The notes beneath the pieces are model-generated. The model saw only the letters and a program-made list of their open reading frames with translations. It was not told where the DNA came from and ran no database searches. Both the position numbers and the translations under genes were made by a program. This document shows positions 27,600 through 35,398 of a DNA stretch of 64,000 nucleotides, in pieces (within the stretch, counting starts at the first letter, position 1; each line of letters begins with the position of its first letter). Source of the stretch: an uncultured Mediterranea sp. (GTDB taxonomy: Bacteria > Bacteroidota > Bacteroidia > Bacteroidales > Bacteroidaceae); the NCBI GenBank assembly GCA_945641355.1, contig CALZEQ010000011.1:1-64000 (forward strand). Direction: 5' to 3'.

Positions 27600-28559
27600 A
27601 TGAAAAAAAAACATGACATAATATTCCCCATGTGGCTTGACAAAATTATTTTTGACGAGTTTGAAGCAGTGTATGAACCTCGTCCACAAGATGTCGTTTA
27701 TAATCCTAATCAGCCGTATGAATTCGTGAAATTATACTTGGGCACATATTTTCCAAGAAGTTATGCAGAAGCGTATGGAATACTAGCATCTCTTCTTGAT
27801 AATGAAACATACAAACAAGCAATATTTAACTTGGAAGAAATCAACATCTTGGATTTTTGTTGCGGAACAGGTGGAGAAATTGTAGGCTTACTAGTTGCAC
27901 TGAATGAAAAACTTCCAAACATAAAACACGCGTTTATTGATGCCTATGATGCAAATCCCGACGCAATTCGTTTTTTGTATCATCTCACGGAAGCAATAGA
28001 AGCAACATCGGAGTTGGGATATGAAATCCATATCAATCCACAATGTCTTTATATAAATTCAATACAAGAATTGCAAGATGTCATCAATCTATCAAATGTA
28101 CAATATCATTTTATAATGTCGTTTAAGGCGATTAATGAATTTGTACAGCATAAAACTTTCTGTGATAGCAATCCCTATGAATTAATTACTTCATATTTCA
28201 TACCTCTGTTGGATTCCAATGGTGTCTTTATCATGTCAGATGTTACAACAAAATCTGAAAATGGACTATTTTATCCGCAAATGATGAATAGTGGGATAAA
28301 CAAATACCTAAAGAATTCTCAACATTATAAGACCATCATGCCAAAAGCATGCTTTCACAACGAAGGTAAATGTTCTTATTGCTATATGCAAGATGTGTTT
28401 TACATATCTCATAGTAGAAAGAGTGAAGACATTAGCAAGGTTGCATACAGAATCATTTGCAAAAAATCATTTGCCCAAGAAATCATGGATGGAGATGTTC
28501 CAAGAAAATGTCGGGTAACAAATCCGAATGCAGATAAGTACTTACCTTATAACATATAA
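27600..28559 (+). CDS. Rsm22-like SAM-dependent methyltransferase with Cys cluster (cassette gene 1)
   Basis: A 319-residue protein. SAM motif I is ILDFCCGTGGE (residues 83-93) and an acidic post-I segment FIDAYD follows at 112-117; MSFKAINEF (173-181) may be motif IV. The entry YFPRSYAEAYGILASLL before motif I, and the metal-like cluster C251, H253, C258, C261 (CFHNEGKCSYC), recall Rsm22-type rRNA methyltransferases. That link is my inference from pattern. It begins an A+T-rich operon, 5 bases before a helicase gene. The substrate (RNA, DNA or protein) cannot be told. Confidence 0.72.
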   Translation: MKKKHDIIFPMWLDKIIFDEFEAVYEPRPQDVVYNPNQPYEFVKLYLGTYFPRSYAEAYGILASLLDNETYKQAIFNLEEINILDFCCGTGGEIVGLLVALNEKLPNIKHAFIDAYDANPDAIRFLYHLTEAIEATSELGYEIHINPQCLYINSIQELQDVINLSNVQYHFIMSFKAINEFVQHKTFCDSNPYELITSYFIPLLDSNGVFIMSDVTTKSENGLFYPQMMNSGINKYLKNSQHYKTIMPKACFHNEGKCSYCYMQDVFYISHSRKSEDISKVAYRIICKKSFAQEIMDGDVPRKCRVTNPNADKYLPYNI

Positions 28560-28564
28560 ATATT

Positions 28565-29581
28565 ATGGCATTAGACAACCTTACACCAGACAGAGACCAA
28601 CAGATAATTATAAACATGTCTGCTGACAGAACTGCAATTGTAAAGGGGGTTGCAGGTTCTGGGAAATCCTTGACTCTCCTAAAGAAAGCCAAACAAGTTT
28701 CCACTTTTACAAGTTCTTATGCAATTATCGTCTATACAAAATCCTTAAAACAATATTTTGTAGACGAGTTGAATGAAATAGGCCAAAACGAAGGACATGT
28801 GTATTATTTTAGAGAATGGGAATGTTCTGCAAAGCCACATTTCAAATATATGTTCATTGATGAGTGTCAGGATTTTAACGCAGTGGAAATTGCTGATTTT
28901 ATGACCCATGGAACATACTGTTGGTTTTTCGGCGACTCCAATCAATCAATTATGGAATTCCCGACCCATTCGGTTCAAAGTGTAGAGGAAACGGAAAAAC
29001 AATTAAATATTCATCCGCAAAATCTGGGTATAAACCATCGCCTTACGATTGAAAACGCAAAGATTGGTGAATATATACGTCCAAAATCTAACTTGTCTTT
29101 CGCCTGTATCAAGCATGGTCCGAAACCAAGGTTGTTAAAAACGGCATTACAACTTGATAAAATTATTGAATATATAAACAATGGCTTAACTGATGTTGGT
29201 ATTCTCGTTTACTATAATGACCAAGTTACAAAAATTAGAGACTATTTAATGTCGAAAGGGATTCCCGTCCAATGGAAGACAAAAGACTATATGGAGATAG
29301 ACTTTAAATCTACAAGTCCCAAAATAATCACGTGGCATTGTGCAAAAGGTTTACAGTTTAATGATGTATTCATACCATGCTGTGGACTTGGCGAATATTT
29401 GAATTATTACCATGGTCCAATAGAACCAATGACGGGAAAAGAGTCGGCTCTATATGTCGCAGTAACTCGTCCTTTAGAGAATCTATACCTCCTATATTCT
29501 AATAATTTATCACCAAATTTGCCTACAGCGAATTCCTCTGTTTATTCGGGTAATGGAACTGCGGCTAATGGCCCATTTTAA
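28565..29581 (+). CDS. Minimal UvrD/Rep-like SF1 helicase (cassette gene 2)
   Basis: A 338-residue protein with all core SF1A motifs. These are Walker A GVAGSGKS (residues 28-35), Walker B FIDECQDF (97-104), motif III GDSNQSI (123-129), Arg in NHRL (159), motif V-like WHCAKGLQF (257-265) and motif VI VAVTRP (298-303). It is half the length of UvrD and lacks room for full 1B/2B subdomains, so it may be an ATPase switch rather than a processive helicase. It lies 5 bases after the methyltransferase and 11 before the 720-residue gene. Confidence 0.85.
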   Translation: MALDNLTPDRDQQIIINMSADRTAIVKGVAGSGKSLTLLKKAKQVSTFTSSYAIIVYTKSLKQYFVDELNEIGQNEGHVYYFREWECSAKPHFKYMFIDECQDFNAVEIADFMTHGTYCWFFGDSNQSIMEFPTHSVQSVEETEKQLNIHPQNLGINHRLTIENAKIGEYIRPKSNLSFACIKHGPKPRLLKTALQLDKIIEYINNGLTDVGILVYYNDQVTKIRDYLMSKGIPVQWKTKDYMEIDFKSTSPKIITWHCAKGLQFNDVFIPCCGLGEYLNYYHGPIEPMTGKESALYVAVTRPLENLYLLYSNNLSPNLPTANSSVYSGNGTAANGPF

Positions 29582-29592
29582 ATATATTAATT

Positions 29593-31755
29593 ATGAAATT
29601 TTACATAACAACATCAAGTCTAAATATAGACACTATACTTCAATCTGAAAGCATATTGCCTGTTTCGCACTATGCACAACGATTATCTGGATATAAATCG
29701 TATGAGCAGATTGACGAACTGCGTCCTTTTAATGCTATTGTCTTGTTTAAATATCCTGTCAGGTTTTCTATCAATGACAAGGGACGTTATAATTTCCCTG
29801 TTCTTATTGAATTTGAGGATGATGCACAAACTATGGATTTCTGTGAAAACGAAATTCAGGATGGCGTATGCCTTTGTTCTCATACATTGAATCTGACACC
29901 TACAAACTGTCGCTTTTATTTCTTCTCAAAACAAGCGTATGATCTTACATTGATAAATACTCAAAGTAACAAATCAATAAAATACTATAAGGAGTATGCT
30001 ATATTTCAAGATACTTCTATTCTTGAATTGAAACCACTCCCTACACTTAGACTCATTAAACCTTGTGACATTGGAACATGTGAGGAGAAAGTAATTGATA
30101 AACAAAAGGGCACATTATTCGCTTATATCTTAGGTGGGTTGAAGTCCATTAATCATGATTTGGCAGTGCAATCAAGGCTTGAACAAGAAATATACAATAT
30201 TTTGACTAGTCTTAGTGCAAATCCTTCTTTTTTCAATTCGTTTGGTGAAAAACTGTCAAAAATGTTGGATGAATACAAAAAAGTTGATGTAACAGAAAAG
30301 AACTCTGTAGAGTTATTTGAAGATAATTTTAAGAAATTGTTGGGTAAAAAGTTCTATTTCTTAAAAGAAAGCTTCATCGGCGTTCTTAAACAGATAAATT
30401 GTTGGGACTATGTGTTTGATGTATTATGCCAAAGATGGGGATGTTCCTTTCTTCCGACAATTTCAAAGTTCAGTACAGTAACGGACTATTTGAAGTTGCG
30501 TTCAGACATTGAGAAAAGAACAACTTGTGCTGTTAATGATTATCAAAAAAAACTGCGTCCTTCTATATTAGACGACACTTCAATCAAAGGCAATACTGTA
30601 GTTATTGCTAATGCCTCTTTAGTTAATGCTGTCATCTGCTATATAATCAGTAATGAGCTAACGCCTCAAACATTATACACTAATCGTCTAGACTTTTATA
30701 TGGGTGCTATGAAAGTAGTCGTACCTATACTAAAGGAGCAAATGGGAGAAGCCAACTGGGAAACATCAAAGGAACGAGAATATGTAAATAATCTATATGC
30801 ATTTATAACAGAACCAATATTTCATTTTGAAATAAATAGTATTGATAACATTCAACTTAAGTCAATTGCAGCCTTCATAATAAAAGGGCAAAGTTACAAT
30901 GATTGTGTCACTTTATGCAAGATGAATGAATTTGAAGATTACCGATATGTCCTTTCTTTATGGGGATGTTTGTGTGGCTATATGGAGATGAATAAGGAGA
31001 CATTATCTACGATTCTCAATATGTCTACATACTCAAAGGTTTATGAAAAATTGTATGGAAAGAGCATGGGCATTTTGCATTCTCAAAATGTAGGCAAAGA
31101 ATTTTGCAATAAATCTAAATTCTCAAAAGAGAAATTGTCTTTCATTCTAAATGCTGTAAAATACAACAAGGACATTACTCTTTTGGTTGAAAAAATGGAA
31201 TCCCTCTCGAAACCTTTAAATGAATGTTTTGAAGAGACGATTGAAGAAGTGCTATCAAAAAAGGCTACAAAACAAAAAGAATTAGCTGTCTTAGCATTGA
31301 GAATTTACCAATCTACAGAGGATTATGACGCTCTTAACACTGTTTTGGAAAAAACAAAGTTATCAAAGAACATAAAAAAATGCATCTTAGAAAAATTCGG
31401 TTATAGTGACGGGAATATTGTAAAGAATAAAACAAAAGAAACTGATACTCCATCTCTGTTTCCAGAGATGAATAAACAATCTTTTGCAAAAAGTCAAGAC
31501 AAGAATCAATTACCTAACATCTCATCCTTTGCAGGATTTGATGAGAAAGTGATAAGACGTCTTGAACAGAATTGGTCATTTACAGAATCAAAATATCCAA
31601 ACGATAAAAAAGAGCAAATAAGATTCTTTATCAATCTATGTAAAAAAGAAGGGAAATCTGGCAATGCAAAAGGCGCAACATCTTTAACATGCGTATTTAC
31701 AGAGAATATTGCCTACCAGGTAGAAAAAGAATTATTGACATACTATGGCATCTGA
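29593..31755 (+). CDS. Large protein of unknown family (cassette gene 3)
   Basis: A 720-residue protein that I do not recognise. It has no signal peptide or transmembrane segment and is rich in Lys, Asn and Ser. The N-terminus, KFYITTSSLNIDTILQSES.. with a following YAQRLSGY, weakly resembles the entry of DarT-like ADP-ribosyltransferases (YHxT...IL..G), which is no more than a suggestion. Residues 190-650 look mostly helical. The C-terminal 70 residues (FAGFDEKVIRRLEQNWSF...) are well ordered in appearance. Its stop overlaps the DUF1848 start by 11 bases, so the two proteins are translationally coupled. Confidence 0.7.
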   Translation: MKFYITTSSLNIDTILQSESILPVSHYAQRLSGYKSYEQIDELRPFNAIVLFKYPVRFSINDKGRYNFPVLIEFEDDAQTMDFCENEIQDGVCLCSHTLNLTPTNCRFYFFSKQAYDLTLINTQSNKSIKYYKEYAIFQDTSILELKPLPTLRLIKPCDIGTCEEKVIDKQKGTLFAYILGGLKSINHDLAVQSRLEQEIYNILTSLSANPSFFNSFGEKLSKMLDEYKKVDVTEKNSVELFEDNFKKLLGKKFYFLKESFIGVLKQINCWDYVFDVLCQRWGCSFLPTISKFSTVTDYLKLRSDIEKRTTCAVNDYQKKLRPSILDDTSIKGNTVVIANASLVNAVICYIISNELTPQTLYTNRLDFYMGAMKVVVPILKEQMGEANWETSKEREYVNNLYAFITEPIFHFEINSIDNIQLKSIAAFIIKGQSYNDCVTLCKMNEFEDYRYVLSLWGCLCGYMEMNKETLSTILNMSTYSKVYEKLYGKSMGILHSQNVGKEFCNKSKFSKEKLSFILNAVKYNKDITLLVEKMESLSKPLNECFEETIEEVLSKKATKQKELAVLALRIYQSTEDYDALNTVLEKTKLSKNIKKCILEKFGYSDGNIVKNKTKETDTPSLFPEMNKQSFAKSQDKNQLPNISSFAGFDEKVIRRLEQNWSFTESKYPNDKKEQIRFFINLCKKEGKSGNAKGATSLTCVFTENIAYQVEKELLTYYGI

Positions 31756-32797
31756 AAAAATAACTATTAATACAGATACAGGGGAAATAGTTGAAGCAAT
31801 TGCACCAGTAATTATATCAGCCAGTCGTTCGACTGATATTCCTGCCTTTTATGTCAAGTGGTTTTTCAACCGCTTGGCTAAAGGCTATTGTGCATGGTAC
31901 AATCCTTTCAATCAACAAAAAATGTATATCTCATTCAAAAAATGTAAGGTCGTTGTATTTTGGACAAAGAATCCGAAACCAATTATTCCTTTTCTGCACG
32001 AATTGGACGAAAGAGGCATCCATTACTATTTCCAAGTCACCCTCAATGACTATGTAAAGGAAGGATTTGAGCCAAATGTATCTTCTGTTAATGATCGTGT
32101 GGAAACATTTGTGAAACTGTCAGATATGATTGGTAAAGAGAAAGTTATTTGGAGATTTGATCCTCTCATCATTACGCCCAGCATTACTTCTCGCGACCTC
32201 TTGACTCGCATTTGGCACATAGGAAACAAACTGAAAGGCTACACGGATAAACTTGTATTTAGTTTTGTTGATGTGAGAGCTTATCGCAAGGTACAAAACA
32301 ATCTTGTCAAAGAAACCATGCTCTTTACAAAGGAGAATGTGGAGAATGCCGAAGCTAATCTTGTTCAACGTATAGAAATCGTAGAAGGTCTTCAAAAGAT
32401 TCGCGAAGCATGGCATAAAGACGGTTGGGATGTTGAAATCGCTACTTGCGCCGAGGATATTGACCTCGAAACATACGGCATAGAACATAACCGTTGTATT
32501 GATGGAGAATTGATGAAGCGCATCTTTGCTGACGATAAGGAGCTTGTATATTACCTCCATACATTACAGTGGCCAGAAAGGGATATGTTTGGCAATCTTC
32601 CACCTATTCCACAGAAAACACGCAAAGTAAAGGATACGGGACAGCGCAAAGTATGTGGTTGTATGGTTAGCAAGGACATCGGAATGTATAACACCTGCCG
32701 TCATTTCTGTGTGTATTGCTATGCAAACACAAGTAAAGAATGTGTTTTGAATAACAAGGAGAAGCATAATGATTTTAGTGAGAGCATAATTGAATAA
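31745..32797 (+). CDS. DUF1848-domain protein with C-terminal CX3CX2C motif (cassette gene 4)
   Basis: A 350-residue protein matching DUF1848: SASRSTDIPAFY near residue 25, VVFWTKNPKP (70-79), VIWRFDPLIITP (134-145) and the closing Cys-rich CGCMVSKDIGMYNTC. Cysteines at 304, 306, 318, 322 and 325 include C318-x3-C322-x2-C325, the same spacing as the radical-SAM iron-sulfur motif but at the C-terminus. The family has no assigned function. Overlap with gene 3 and shared base composition place it in the same operon. A redox or radical-chemistry role is inferred only from the cysteines. Confidence 0.85.
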   Translation: MASEKITINTDTGEIVEAIAPVIISASRSTDIPAFYVKWFFNRLAKGYCAWYNPFNQQKMYISFKKCKVVVFWTKNPKPIIPFLHELDERGIHYYFQVTLNDYVKEGFEPNVSSVNDRVETFVKLSDMIGKEKVIWRFDPLIITPSITSRDLLTRIWHIGNKLKGYTDKLVFSFVDVRAYRKVQNNLVKETMLFTKENVENAEANLVQRIEIVEGLQKIREAWHKDGWDVEIATCAEDIDLETYGIEHNRCIDGELMKRIFADDKELVYYLHTLQWPERDMFGNLPPIPQKTRKVKDTGQRKVCGCMVSKDIGMYNTCRHFCVYCYANTSKECVLNNKEKHNDFSESIIE

Positions 32798-32849
32798 AGT
32801 ATTCTTCTATCATGCACAAGTTATTTGATTAGAAACATTACTAAATAAA

Positions 32850-32957
32850 TAGGTGTTAATAAAGACGCTGATCCACCTCTAACCATTCCGAACAGAGAAG
32901 TGAAATACGTCAATGCCGATGGTACTACATTTGTGGGAGAGTAGGTAGATGCCAGCC
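32850..32957 (+). rRNA. Isolated, divergent 5S rRNA-like gene
   Basis: The conserved 5S blocks CCATTCCGAACAGAGAAG, GCCGATGGTACT and GGGAGAGTAGGT occur in order and at normal spacing over about 107 bases. Helix pairing is kept: I (GGTGTT/GATGCC with wobbles), II (GACG/CGTC), III (CACCTCT/AGAGAAGTG) and V (CTACA/TGTGG). No 16S or 23S gene is nearby. It differs from the usual Bacteroides 5S sequence at many places in the stems, so it may be an old orphan copy. Whether it is transcribed is unknown. Confidence 0.6.
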
Positions 32958-33078
32958 CGGAAGCAAACAGGGATGATAACGTGTGATGCAATTAACCTTC
33001 AAATTTTATTGAATCATGTTTGACAAGTATTACTTTTCGAGCAATGGTGATGTATAGTTTGAGCAGTCCAACAACAAA

Positions 33079-33098
33079 GGGGCTGTCTCAAAAAAGTC
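33079..33098 (+). repeat. Solo IS terminal repeat scar
   Basis: GGGGCTGTCTCAAAAAAGTC resembles the terminal repeats of transposons common in Bacteroidales. No transposase and no facing end were found. The 448-base gap 32798-33245 holds the 5S-like sequence, this scar and unexplained sequence from 33100 to 33240. Confidence 0.45.
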
Positions 33099-33245
33099 AT
33101 CTCCTTTTTGGGATTCGTTTTAGGCTCAACTTGGAAAGCGTTTAGCAGACCTTGTATGGCTAGCAGCCTTAATGGGACTAATAATGCTTCTCTAACAAGG
33201 ACCTCCTGAGCATGAGGGTAAAAGGCTCTTTTTAATTTGATTTTT

Positions 33246-34934
33246 ATGACTGAACTTGAATTACAACAATACCTCCTCCACGAGTACCCACAGGAGAATG
33301 CTCAATGTGAGTGGAAGGAATTTAAGAATCTGAAGAACTCGTTCTGTGGGGACGAGAAGGACGATGTGATTTCCTACGTGTCGGCTATCGCCAACATGGA
33401 GGGTGGACATCTTGTGATAGGCGTAAAAGACAAAACGCTTGAGATTGTCGGGACAGACATTTCGAGGCTTACCTTTAATGGACAACCTGCCAATCCTCAA
33501 TCGGCGACATTCAAACTTACGGAACAGTGTACTTATCTGTCGTCTGAAGGGCTGTCCATTGAAGAGTTTGTGACAGATGATACCCATAAGAGGGTGTGGA
33601 TTATCCACATTCCTAAGCATCTTCCCCGCCGTCCTGTATTAGCCCACAAAAAGGCTTGGCAGAGAATAGAAGATTCTCTCGTGGAACTTACAGCAGAACG
33701 GATGAATGTGATTCTGGACGAGCCTATAAGTGGGGCAAAAGACTGGTCTGCCGAAATCGTCCCCGATGCTACTGTTGATGATCTTGACGAAGTTGCTATT
33801 GCCAAGGCTCGTATGATGTTCAAGAAAGTTCACAGTCGTATACCTGCAGCGGAGGTGAACGCTTGGGATGTAAAGACATTCCTCGGAAAATGTGGGCTAA
33901 CAAAGAATGGGGGCATTACCCGTGCAGCCATCATCTTGCTTGGCAAATATGAATCAGTCTTCAAACTTCGTCCTGCTGTGGCACAGGTGACGTGGACTCG
34001 TCGAGATGCTCATCAGGATGTGGTTGACTACGAACATTTCACAGTGCCATTCATTTTGACCGTCGATGAGATACTATCGAAGATAGAGAACCTGACATTG
34101 CGTGAAATGCCTGGAGGTACGCTGTTTCCCGATACAATGAAACAGTATGATGACTACACCATACGTGAAGCACTCCATAACTGCATTGCTCATCAGGATT
34201 ATACGCTACAACAACGTATCAACTTTGTAGAGAATCCCGGCTACCTGTATTATTCCAATGCCGGTACGTTCCTCCCTGGTACTTTGGAGAATGCATTGAG
34301 AAATGAAGAGTCTCAGAGTTATTTCCGCAATGAGTGTCTATGCAAGGCAATGGTTGACTTCAATATGATTGATACTGTGAGTCGTGGTATCAAGAAGATG
34401 TTCAACGAGCAGTGGCGCAGACACTTCCCAATGCCGGATTACGAGATTGACGCAACAAAGAAGAAAGTAGTTGTACGTATCTATGGAAACGAAATCAATA
34501 AGCGATATACGGACTTATTGAAAACGAACAACACCCTTTCGCTATGGGATTGTATATCGCTTGATGCCGTGCAGAAAGGCAGGCTCATACATGAGGATAT
34601 GGCAAAAGACCTCTTATGCAGAGGGCTGATTGAGGGAGAGGCACCCAATTATAGCATCTCATTAGGTGTTGCTAAAAATACGCACCAGCTGCCTTCATAT
34701 ACCAAGACAAAAGGATTGGATAAGGAAAAACTTCGCCAAATGATACTTCAATATCTTAAGAATGCTGGCAATGAAGGCGCGAAAAGAGATAGCATCTATG
34801 AATACTTGAGAGATGTACTGCCGTTCAATAAAACAGAAGAACAACAACTACGCATGGTGGGCAAATTACTTGTTGAAATGGATGAAAATAAATTAATCAC
34901 AACCAAAGGTCGAAAGTGGATAATCAGGTCGTAA
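33246..34934 (+). CDS. AlbA_2/RecG-C-like putative DNA-binding transcription regulator
   Basis: A 562-residue protein. The N-terminal AlbA_2 (Schlafen AAA_4-type) domain is marked by CEWKEFKNLK (residues 21-30) and ANMEGGHLVIGVKDK (49-63). A central domain matching the RecG-C/HATPase_c_4 family follows, with TIREALHNCIAHQDYT and NAGTFLPGTLENAL. The C-terminus looks like a winged helix (REALHNC..., then ...KLLVEMDENKLITTKGRKW). Such proteins are common in mobile islands, with no settled role. The ATG at 33246 is preferred; an upstream TTG is weaker. Its stop codon lies inside a 25-bp palindrome. Confidence 0.82.
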   Translation: MTELELQQYLLHEYPQENAQCEWKEFKNLKNSFCGDEKDDVISYVSAIANMEGGHLVIGVKDKTLEIVGTDISRLTFNGQPANPQSATFKLTEQCTYLSSEGLSIEEFVTDDTHKRVWIIHIPKHLPRRPVLAHKKAWQRIEDSLVELTAERMNVILDEPISGAKDWSAEIVPDATVDDLDEVAIAKARMMFKKVHSRIPAAEVNAWDVKTFLGKCGLTKNGGITRAAIILLGKYESVFKLRPAVAQVTWTRRDAHQDVVDYEHFTVPFILTVDEILSKIENLTLREMPGGTLFPDTMKQYDDYTIREALHNCIAHQDYTLQQRINFVENPGYLYYSNAGTFLPGTLENALRNEESQSYFRNECLCKAMVDFNMIDTVSRGIKKMFNEQWRRHFPMPDYEIDATKKKVVVRIYGNEINKRYTDLLKTNNTLSLWDCISLDAVQKGRLIHEDMAKDLLCRGLIEGEAPNYSISLGVAKNTHQLPSYTKTKGLDKEKLRQMILQYLKNAGNEGAKRDSIYEYLRDVLPFNKTEEQQLRMVGKLLVEMDENKLITTKGRKWIIRS

Positions 34935-34946
34935 TACGACCTGATT
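34922..34946. promoter_or_regulatory. 25-bp perfect palindrome with downstream half-sites
   Basis: Arms AATCAGGTCGTA (34922-34933) and its complement (34935-34946) flank a single A. Further TACGACC or TTCGACC half-sites follow at about 34954, 34966, 34976 and 35010, with an inverted CGTCGTAA at about 35000. No T-run follows, so it is more like an operator than a terminator. It lies 150 bases before the XRE regulator gene, a likely binder. Confidence 0.6.
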
Positions 34947-35100
34947 CATAAATTACGACCTTATTTACGACCCAATACGACCTTTTATGGCCAAAACACG
35001 TCGTAAATTCGACCCAATTACGCCATAATGATAAAGTTTCAACGAGAACCATCATAATTTGACAAAAAAACAAAAAAGGAACTCAAAGAAAACTATATAT

Positions 35101-35388
35101 ATGTTATTTGGAAACAAAATCAGAGAGCTCAGAGACGAGCAAGGTTTGTTGCAACGCCAGCTGGCAGCTGCATTAGAGATTGATACCCCCATGTTCAGTA
35201 AGATTGAGCGTGGAGACAGACGAGCCAAACGAGAGCAAGTAGTCAAACTTGCAGAATTGTTGCATCAGGATGTAAACGAGATGCTAAAGCTATGGCTCGC
35301 CGACAAAGTGATAGATGCAGTAGGGGATGAACATGACCACATTCTGAAACGCGATGCCATAGAAGTGGCACAAAAGGCCATCTTGTAA
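35101..35388 (+). CDS. XRE-family helix-turn-helix regulator
   Basis: A 95-residue DNA-binding protein. The Cro/CI-type helix-turn-helix spans about residues 5-60: IRELRDEQGLLQRQLAAALE, then DTPMFSKIERGDRRAKREQV. The C-terminal 35 residues (LWLADKVIDAVGDEHDHILK) probably form a dimer helix. The ATG at 35101 fits the domain; a TTG at 35059 would add a Lys-rich stretch. It lies 10 bases before the TOTE remnant, so it was probably that gene's regulator. Confidence 0.88.
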   Translation: MLFGNKIRELRDEQGLLQRQLAAALEIDTPMFSKIERGDRRAKREQVVKLAELLHQDVNEMLKLWLADKVIDAVGDEHDHILKRDAIEVAQKAIL

Positions 35389-35398
35389 GACTACAATT

